Source: Mobilitalea sibirica (GTDB lineage Bacteria; Bacillota; Clostridia; Lachnospirales; Lachnospiraceae). Taken from it: DNA of 64,000 bases. The stretch is from NCBI RefSeq assembly GCF_015999265.1, contig NZ_JAEAGR010000002.1:248001-312000 (forward strand), in the 5' to 3' direction. Made by a program: the position numbers and the translations under genes. Below are positions 56,989 through 64,000 of the stretch, in pieces (the first letter of the stretch is position 1; every line of letters begins with the position of its first letter). Below the pieces are notes generated by a model, which was not told the origin of the DNA, did no database searches, and saw only the letters and a program-made list of their open reading frames with translations.

Positions 56989-57169
56989 AAATAATACCTC
57001 CCATAAATTGTTATTAATGTTAATATTATACAAAATTTATAAAATAATTGTCAATAAATATTTATCAGGATAAGCGTTCAACCGTTGATCATTTATTATT
57101 TGATCTATCTATATCCCGTATTAAAATGATACAGTTCTGATTCTACGCAATATTATTCTGATTTAAAGC

Positions 57170-57198
57170 AAGACAATTTTATGAAATGATGCTATAAT
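57170..57198 (+). promoter_or_regulatory. Promoter of the GH115 gene
   Basis: AAGACA (57170-57175), 17-nt spacer with TGC before TATAAT (57193-57198), 57 nt before the ATG. Confidence 0.65.
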
Positions 57199-57255
57199 AT
57201 AGGTATTACACACGTAGGTAAATAGGCGTGAATATCGAATTCTAAGGAGGAAGAC

Positions 57256-60156
57256 ATGGGTTTTACTATTAATCAGAGAATATTAACTGAAAACGCATTT
57301 TTTCTTAAGGAAAAGGAAGGTTATAGTGGAGTTCACAAAATCGCTGAGAAGGTACTGCACGATATAGACTTGGTTTTTGGTGTAACTCCTAAACAAGCAG
57401 AAGGAATCGAACAATTGGCCTCCTGTCCGGTTATCTATGGAACAATAGATCGGAGTCCTATTTTGGATCGTATGTCAGAACAGAGATTGATTGATCTGGA
57501 GGAAATCAGAGGAAAGAACGAAGTATTTTTATTTCAAAGTATAGATGCTCCTTGGGAAGGAGTAGATAAAGCGCTTATTATTGCAGGAAGTGATAAACGA
57601 GGAACCATTTACGGTCTGTTCCATTTATCAGAGCTTTTGGGGGTTTCACCTTATGTAGACTGGAATGATGTGAAACCAATGCATCAAGATGAATTTGTTT
57701 TAGAGGACGGTTACAGGTATGTATCAAAAGAGCCCTCGGTCCGTTATAGAGGATTTTTCATTAATGATGAGTGGCCTGCTTTTGGAAACTGGTGTCATAA
57801 AAATTTCGGTGGCTTTAATGCGAAAGCATATGAGCATGTATTTGAGCTGTTACTTCGTTTAAAAGGAAATTATCTATGGCCGGCCATGTGGTCCGCCAGA
57901 TTTTATGATGATGGCCCGGGACTTCTAAATGCTGAACTGGCAGATGAACTGGGTGTAGTAATCGGTAAGTCCCATCACGAACCCTGTCTTCGTCAGGGAG
58001 AGGAGTACAAGTACTTAAGAGGAAAAGACTCTATTTATGGTGATGCATGGAATTTCAGAACCAATGAAGAAGGCATTACTCGCTTTTGGGCAGATGGTCT
58101 GAAACGAAGCGGAAAGTTTGAGAATGTAATTACAGTCGGGATGCGTGGAGAGGCTGATACGGCTATTATGGGTAAAGAATTTACATTTGCAGACAATATT
58201 GAACTGCTTCGTGATGTATTGCGAACACAAAATCGTTTAATTAAAGAACATGTTAACCCTGATCTTGAAAAAGTACCCAGAATGTTAGCTCTGTATAAAG
58301 AGGTAGAACCATTTTTCTATGGGGATGAAACGACACAGGGATTGATTGGTTGTGAAGAATTAGAAGATGTAATATTAATGCTTTGTGATGATAACTTTGG
58401 TAATTTACGTACTTTACCAACAGAAGAAATGCGTTCTCATAAGGGCGGCTATGGTATGTACTATCATTTTGATTATCATGGCGGGCCGATATCTTGGGAA
58501 TGGATTAACAGTTCCTATTTGCCCAAGGTATGGGAACAGATGAGTATGGCCTATGATTTTGGAATTCGTGATCTTTGGGTGGTAAATGTTGGTGACCTTT
58601 GTACGCAGGAATTTCCTTTAGCATATTTTCTTGATTTAGCTTATGATTTTGATCAATGGGGAACAAATGCCATTAATAAGACAGAGGAATATACCAGAGC
58701 TTGGATTAAGAAGCAATTCGGAGGTATCTTAGAAGAGGCTGATCTAGAAAAAATATATGATATTATAAACGGTTATACAAAAATTGCTCATAATCGTAAA
58801 CCGGAGGCAATGAATGCAGATGTTTACCATCCGGTGAATTATCAGGAAACCGATAAACTTCTGGCACAGATTGAACAGTTAATGAAGAAAGCAGATGAAT
58901 TATATAAGAAGATGAGTGATGAGGCGATGCCCGGCTTCTTCTCCTTAGTATATTATCCGGCAATGGGTAACTTAAATCTACAGAAGATGCAGCTTTTAGC
59001 CGGCAAGAATCATTACGCAGCAAAACTTAACAGTATGGAAGCGAATCAGCTGTCTGAGCAAATCAAAGCTTGTATGAAGAGAGATCAGGAGCTTGTTGAT
59101 GAATACCACACCATGGATAACGGTAAATGGTATGGCATGGGGTTATCGGAGCATATTGGTTTTGTTCGTTGGAATGAGGATGAATGTAAGTACCCTATCT
59201 TAATGCAAGTAATGCCTACCAGAAAGAACAGGTTAATTGTGTCTTTGGATGGCACCGAGCAACGTACGGAGGGCAGCCCATGGCTTCCGAATAAACTTTA
59301 TCTGAATGACTTTAAACAGCCGAATATTACGGAGGCTTCTTTTACTATTACCAGTGTAAGTGATTTAGATGCTTCCTATGAGATTACCTGCCAGGTTCCT
59401 TGGTTATCATGTTCCCGTGATAAGGGAGTTTTGGATGGTAAAAACAAAGCGGCAGAAAAGATCATGGTTCAAATTGATCGAGCTAAAATGAACAATGAGA
59501 CCCAAGCTAATATCGTGGTAAAGATTCCAAGCGGAACCTGTACGATTATTGTGGATGCCGAGCAGCCAAAAGTTAGTGGTTTGCCGGAAAAAACATTTAT
59601 AGAAACCAGCGGTTATATATCCATTGAAGCAGAACACTATGTTGCAAAGCAGGATAGCACACAAGTGCAAACAGAAAAAGCAGCCGGTTTTGAGGTAATC
59701 AAAGGCTTCGGTAAAACCTTATCTGCAATGAAGGTATTTCCGACTACTTCGTATTTTACAGCCGGTCAGGATGCACCGTACTTAGAGTATCAGCTTGTGG
59801 TAAGCGAAGCCGGAACCTATGAAGTAGAACTTTATATGCAGCCTTCTAATCCGGTAACGAAGGAAAATACAATCTATTATGGCGTTCAGGCAAATGACGG
59901 ACAGATTGATTTAATCAATACCATTCCCAAGGGACAGATCGTAGGAGATCATAATCGTTATTGGGAATCCGGAGTACTGAATAATATTAGACGTAATAGC
60001 AGTGAAGTGATCTTAAGTGCAGGGCAGAATAAATTAAGAATATATGCAGTGAGTCCCGGATTTGTATTGGAAAAACTGGTGATTTATCCTGTTGGTAAGA
60101 AGCCTGCAGAGAGCTATTTAGGACCGACTGAGACCTATTATGTAGGCAAAAAGTAA
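57256..60156 (+). CDS. GH115 xylan alpha-1,2-glucuronidase
   Basis: A 966-residue glycoside hydrolase family 115 enzyme that removes (methyl)glucuronic acid from glucuronoxylan. No signal peptide is visible, so it is probably cytoplasmic. Hallmarks are V-S-P-Y-V-D-W-N-D (about 130-138), Y-R-G-F-F-I-N-D-E-W-P-A (about 170-181) and N-Y-L-W-P-A-M-W-S-A-R-F (about 208-219), then V-G-M-R-G-E-A-D-T-A (about 294-303) and Y-H-F-D-Y-H-G-G-P. The C-terminus (about 775-966) adds a small Ig-like and a carbohydrate-binding-like domain. Length is normal. The ATG follows TAAGGAGGAAG. The AraC gene downstream on the other strand may control it. Confidence 0.92.
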   Translation: MGFTINQRILTENAFFLKEKEGYSGVHKIAEKVLHDIDLVFGVTPKQAEGIEQLASCPVIYGTIDRSPILDRMSEQRLIDLEEIRGKNEVFLFQSIDAPWEGVDKALIIAGSDKRGTIYGLFHLSELLGVSPYVDWNDVKPMHQDEFVLEDGYRYVSKEPSVRYRGFFINDEWPAFGNWCHKNFGGFNAKAYEHVFELLLRLKGNYLWPAMWSARFYDDGPGLLNAELADELGVVIGKSHHEPCLRQGEEYKYLRGKDSIYGDAWNFRTNEEGITRFWADGLKRSGKFENVITVGMRGEADTAIMGKEFTFADNIELLRDVLRTQNRLIKEHVNPDLEKVPRMLALYKEVEPFFYGDETTQGLIGCEELEDVILMLCDDNFGNLRTLPTEEMRSHKGGYGMYYHFDYHGGPISWEWINSSYLPKVWEQMSMAYDFGIRDLWVVNVGDLCTQEFPLAYFLDLAYDFDQWGTNAINKTEEYTRAWIKKQFGGILEEADLEKIYDIINGYTKIAHNRKPEAMNADVYHPVNYQETDKLLAQIEQLMKKADELYKKMSDEAMPGFFSLVYYPAMGNLNLQKMQLLAGKNHYAAKLNSMEANQLSEQIKACMKRDQELVDEYHTMDNGKWYGMGLSEHIGFVRWNEDECKYPILMQVMPTRKNRLIVSLDGTEQRTEGSPWLPNKLYLNDFKQPNITEASFTITSVSDLDASYEITCQVPWLSCSRDKGVLDGKNKAAEKIMVQIDRAKMNNETQANIVVKIPSGTCTIIVDAEQPKVSGLPEKTFIETSGYISIEAEHYVAKQDSTQVQTEKAAGFEVIKGFGKTLSAMKVFPTTSYFTAGQDAPYLEYQLVVSEAGTYEVELYMQPSNPVTKENTIYYGVQANDGQIDLINTIPKGQIVGDHNRYWESGVLNNIRRNSSEVILSAGQNKLRIYAVSPGFVLEKLVIYPVGKKPAESYLGPTETYYVGKK

Positions 60157-60167
60157 TATAATTTTTG

Positions 60168-60255
60168 AAGGAGCTGTTTCAAAATAGTTAAACGGGGAAT
60201 ATGATTTTACCGGAGGTAAATTATATTCCCATTGTTTATTTTGAAACAGCCCCTT
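60168..60255. terminator. Long palindrome between GH115 and AraC genes
   Basis: AGGAGCTGTTTCAAAATA and TATTTTGAAACAGCCCCT form the outer stem, an inner GGGAAT/ATTCCC pair follows, then CC-GGA-GG. The arm AAAATAGTTAAAC-GGGAAT also occurs in the element at 44353. It serves as terminator for the convergent genes and may be a dispersed repeat. Confidence 0.75.
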
Positions 60256-60273
60256 TGATATCTGACAACTGTA

Positions 60274-61170
60274 TTAGCTTGCCGGTTCGTTTTGTTTGAG
60301 ATACTCCTTTGAGGTATCAAGATTGGAAGTGTAATGAATTTTCTTATATTTTCCGGGAGAGATTCCTTCTGCTTTTGAAAAGCTACGAATAAAATTGGCA
60401 TAATCATTAAAGCCGGATAAATAACAAGTCTCCGTAACGTTTTTTCCTTCTGACAAAAGGGATTTAGCCCGAGAAAGCTTACGGTCAAGTAAAAAAGCGC
60501 GTAGAGTAATTCCTGTATGTTTTTTGAATTCCTGACTTAAATAGTTGCCGTTTAGGTGAAACTGCTTCTCTAAAAGAGCAAGATTAATCGGTTCATCTAG
60601 GCGTTGTTCAATAAATTGCATGGTTTCATATATGTAATCAGGCATGATGTTGGTATAAGAATTCGTTGTTTGGCAAAACAGATTGTGTATCAATAATAGA
60701 AGGAGAGAAGCATAGGCATCTCTTTTAATCGGATAACCAAATTCATGATTGTTTATGGTATTTTGTAAGCAATGCGCCAAGTGAATAAATTCCTGCGCTT
60801 GTTCTGTAGTCATAGGTATAATATTATTCTTTCCGAGAGGGCGTTGATAAAAACTAGTAGATAGATTAATACCTGCTTGTGACAGGTGCTCCATGTAGCC
60901 TTTTGTAATGTTAATTGTTATGCGTTCATAGCAGGAGTTATCGTCACAAACCAGACGGTGCATTTCATCCGGATTTAAAATAAACAAATCATTTGGAGAT
61001 AGTCTAAAGCATGATTTTTCTATATAAAAACGAACATTTCCCTGTAGGAAAAGAAAAATTTCACAGGCATTATGACGGTGATAAGGATAACTGGCATTAC
61101 CGGTTGTCTTTTTATGGGCAATATATGGAACAGTATCAATATAATCTACATAAGATCTTTTGTTCGTCAT
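60274..61170 (-). CDS. AraC family regulator
   Basis: A 298-residue regulator. The N-terminal cupin domain has Y-P-Y-H-R-H-N-A-C-E-I-F-L-F-L-Q-G-N (about 23-40) and L-F-I-L-N-P-D-E-M-H. The C-terminal domain (about 200-285) has I-N-L-A-L-L-E-K-Q-F-H-L-N-G-N-Y-L-S-Q-E and V-T-E-T-C-Y-L-S-G-F-N-D-Y-A-N-F-I-R-S-F. It is probably a sugar-responsive activator of GH115 and the esterase nearby; this is inference from proximity. GGAGGTTTCT before the ATG on the minus strand. Confidence 0.9.
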   Translation of the reverse strand: MTNKRSYVDYIDTVPYIAHKKTTGNASYPYHRHNACEIFLFLQGNVRFYIEKSCFRLSPNDLFILNPDEMHRLVCDDNSCYERITINITKGYMEHLSQAGINLSTSFYQRPLGKNNIIPMTTEQAQEFIHLAHCLQNTINNHEFGYPIKRDAYASLLLLLIHNLFCQTTNSYTNIMPDYIYETMQFIEQRLDEPINLALLEKQFHLNGNYLSQEFKKHTGITLRAFLLDRKLSRAKSLLSEGKNVTETCYLSGFNDYANFIRSFSKAEGISPGKYKKIHYTSNLDTSKEYLKQNEPAS

Positions 61171-61286
61171 AGAAACCTCCTTGTGAAATATATTTCAAAT
61201 ATGTTATCATAATCGTAACTGAGCGTCAAGGCACGTGGCGATATAAAGATAATATACGAAATGTGAATATTAAAGGAGCCATAATC

Positions 61287-62225
61287 ATGAAATTTTACTT
61301 TGCACCGATGGAAGGATTAACCGGATACATCTATAGAAATGCTCACAATATCTATTTTAATCATGTTGATAAATACTTTTCACCATTTATTGTAGCGAGC
61401 CAGAGAAGCTTTAAAACAAGAGAATGGAAGGATATTATGCCTGAGAATAATCAAGGTATCTCAATAATTCCGCAACTGTTAACCAATCATGCCGACGACT
61501 TTATTCATATGTCGAAGAATCTGAAGCAATTGGGATATGATGAGATTAATTTAAATCTGGGATGCCCTTCGGGAACCGTCGTAGCAAAGAAAAGGGGAGC
61601 CGGCTTTTTATCATTTAGAGATGAGCTTGATGTGTTTTTAGATGAAGTTTTTACTGCATCCGTTACGAAAATATCAATAAAAACCAGAATCGGTGTTGAT
61701 CAATCGGAGGAATTCTATAAGATTATAAAGATATTTAATAAATATCCATTGAAAGAGCTTATTATTCATCCAAGAATACAAAAAGACTTTTATAAAAATA
61801 AACCCAATCTGGAGATTTTTAAAGACGCCTTAACTTTAAGTAAAAATCCGATTTGCTATAACGGTGATATTTTCACATTTAAAGATTACCGGACGTTTAT
61901 CAATAATTTCCCTGAGGTAGATACTATAATGATAGGCAGAGGATTAATTATTAATCCTGGTCTCGTCAGAGATATTAAAAATAATGTAAAACTCGATAAA
62001 AATGAACTAAAAGCATTTCATAATCAGATTTATGAAGAATATAAGAATACTTTATTTGGAGATAGAAATATTTTGTTTAAAATGAAAGAAATATGGGTCT
62101 TTATGATTTCTGTATTTTCGAATAATGAAAAATATGCCAAGAAAATTAAAAAAGCAACAAAATTAACAGATTACGAGGAAGCGGTTGCAAGTTTGTTTGA
62201 AGAACAGACCTTATTAGAAGAATAA
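61287..62225 (+). CDS. dus: tRNA-dihydrouridine synthase
   Basis: A 312-residue flavoenzyme that reduces uridine in tRNA D-loops using FMN and NADPH. The start M-K-F-Y-F-A-P-M-E-G-L-T (1-12), the tRNA-contact motif L-N-L-G-C-P-S-G (catalytic Cys at about 95), K-I-S-I-K-T-R-I-G (about 131-139), I-I-H-P-R (about 162-166), and G-R-G-L-I-I-N-P-G (about 220-228) are all present. The ATG at 61287 follows AAAGGAGCC; an earlier GTG at 61263 precedes this site. An intergenic promoter region separates it from the AraC gene, divergently. Confidence 0.92.
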   Translation: MKFYFAPMEGLTGYIYRNAHNIYFNHVDKYFSPFIVASQRSFKTREWKDIMPENNQGISIIPQLLTNHADDFIHMSKNLKQLGYDEINLNLGCPSGTVVAKKRGAGFLSFRDELDVFLDEVFTASVTKISIKTRIGVDQSEEFYKIIKIFNKYPLKELIIHPRIQKDFYKNKPNLEIFKDALTLSKNPICYNGDIFTFKDYRTFINNFPEVDTIMIGRGLIINPGLVRDIKNNVKLDKNELKAFHNQIYEEYKNTLFGDRNILFKMKEIWVFMISVFSNNEKYAKKIKKATKLTDYEEAVASLFEEQTLLEE

Positions 62226-62227
62226 AA

Positions 62228-62464
62228 AATATTAGAGAAGCAGATGCTGTAGTTCATCTTGCGGCAATTCCTATGGCATACAGCCATCCAAATGAAGAGA
62301 ACTTTCAAAATAATATGATAATCACCTATAATATTCTGGAAGCGGCAGCCGGCTTTATTAAAAAGGCATTTGTCGCTTCCAGTGAATTCTCCAATGGAAT
62401 AGTGTTCTCCAAACAAAATCTTAATCCAAGGTATGTTCCACACTACTTAGCAATGAGAAGGTGA
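62228..62464 (+). pseudogene. Relic of NAD-dependent epimerase/dehydratase
   Basis: An open but headless fragment reads I-R-E-A-D-A-V-V-H-L-A-A-I-P-M-A-Y, N-N-M-I-I-T-Y-N-I-L-E-A-A and V-A-S-S-E-F, then N-P-R-Y-V-P. These are internal motifs of short-chain NAD-dependent sugar epimerases. The N-terminal dinucleotide loop and the C-terminal half are missing. It begins directly at the dus stop and has no ribosome site of its own, so it looks like a deletion remnant. The gap 62465-62506 holds nothing else. Confidence 0.8.
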
Positions 62465-62506
62465 AAATGGTCTTGAACTGGTAGTCTGTTCATTGATGGC
62501 GTACCA

Positions 62507-63631
<1,125 letters not shown>

Positions 63632-64000
63632 TTATATGTTTTCTTCCAGATTCGTTTGGATACGGTTCAATAAATCAATTAATAGCTGCTTCTCATAATC
63701 ATGAAAGCCTTTAAAACTGATATTTTCCATATCGTCAACTATTTTGATAACTTTTGTAGCCATTTCTCGTCCCTCTTCGGTCAGATAAATAGCATATGCT
63801 CTTTTTCCACCGGATACCGATACTGTTTTTTTGTATATTAGTCCTTTTTCCGCCATTTTGTTAAGGATGGAAGTCATCGTAGCAGGCTCTACATGGCTTC
63901 GTAGGGCTAATTCTTTTTGTAGATATCCCTCATTCTGATACAATATGGACAGGACCTTTGGCTGTCCGGTGGTTAAGTTTAACTTTTGGAATTCATGCAT
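63632..64000 (-). CDS. MarR family transcriptional regulator (partial)
   Basis: The visible 122 residues hold the winged helix of MarR regulators: L-T-T-G-Q-P-K-V-L-S-I-L-Y (8-20), L-Q-K-E-L-A-L-R-S-H-V-E-P-A-T-M-T-S-I-L-N-K-M (about 27-49), the wing G-G-K-R-A-Y-A-I-Y-L-T-E-E-G (63-76), and a C-terminal dimerisation helix. The protein should begin about 20 residues earlier, outside the window. It lies 15 nt upstream of the esterase gene on the same strand, so it may regulate that gene. Confidence 0.85.
   Translation of the reverse strand: MHEFQKLNLTTGQPKVLSILYQNEGYLQKELALRSHVEPATMTSILNKMAEKGLIYKKTVSVSGGKRAYAIYLTEEGREMATKVIKIVDDMENISFKGFHDYEKQLLIDLLNRIQTNLEENI

Overview
The window looks like a chromosome segment of a low-GC, anaerobic, plant-polysaccharide-using member of the Clostridia, most likely Lachnospiraceae (Lachnoclostridium or Anaerocolumna-like). 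The grounds are the AT-rich host genes, strong AGGAGG ribosome sites, an HrcA/CIRCE-controlled Hsp20, a CD3324-type regulator, a GH115 alpha-glucuronidase with a CE1-type esterase, and a nickel-pincer cofactor (lar) locus. This placement is inferred from gene content; no 16S gene or other marker is present.

Positions 1 to about 30.3 kb are most of an integrated siphovirus-type prophage of higher GC than the flank; its left end lies outside the window. Order: an early or accessory cassette (virulence-type protein, DUF4314, amidoligase, gamma-glutamylcyclotransferase, DUF5049), terminase large subunit, a moron with its own promoter and terminators, portal, ClpP-like maturation protease, HK97 capsid, head fibre, connectors, tail tube, frameshifted tail chaperone, tape measure, Dit, Gp37-like tail protein, fibre proteins, holin, amidase. 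A replication block follows (DUF2800 nuclease-like, DUF2815 ssDNA-binding-like, family A DNA polymerase), then three consecutive serine-recombinase-family genes, the middle one without a catalytic domain. From 30.3 to 33.6 kb comes probable cargo: a Cro/C1 regulator, an unknown protein, a DUF6508 protein, a PD-(D/E)XK nuclease and a frameshifted small gene.

Positions 33.7 to 39.2 kb are a patchwork: VOC protein, aminotransferase relic, TauE-like exporter, tautomerase, Hsp20 with a perfect CIRCE operator lying between two arrays of degenerate repeats (possible insertion-sequence ends), a small regulator and a GNAT acetyltransferase. Positions 39.2 to 43.3 kb hold an HD-GYP protein, an APH-like kinase, a MATE transporter and an AraC regulator.

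Positions 43.4 to 55 kb are a nickel locus. It has a LarE paralogue behind a Fur-box-like palindrome, an M23 peptidase on the opposite strand, a strongly structured non-coding region, a five-gene Ni/peptide-type ABC importer, DUF3842, LarC with a very His-rich insert, a second LarE, and LarB. Together these would import nickel and build the nickel-pincer nucleotide. No LarA-type racemase is present, so the enzyme served lies elsewhere. The remainder carries a secreted M28 peptidase, an LPXTG surface protein, GH115, AraC, Dus, an epimerase relic, an esterase lipoprotein and a partial MarR regulator.

The observations most worth following up are the amidoligase/cyclotransferase cassette whose two larger proteins share a C-terminal module, a three-copy phage promoter-like repeat, a repeated hairpin element, the structured RNA before the nickel importer, and the repeat arrays around hsp20.
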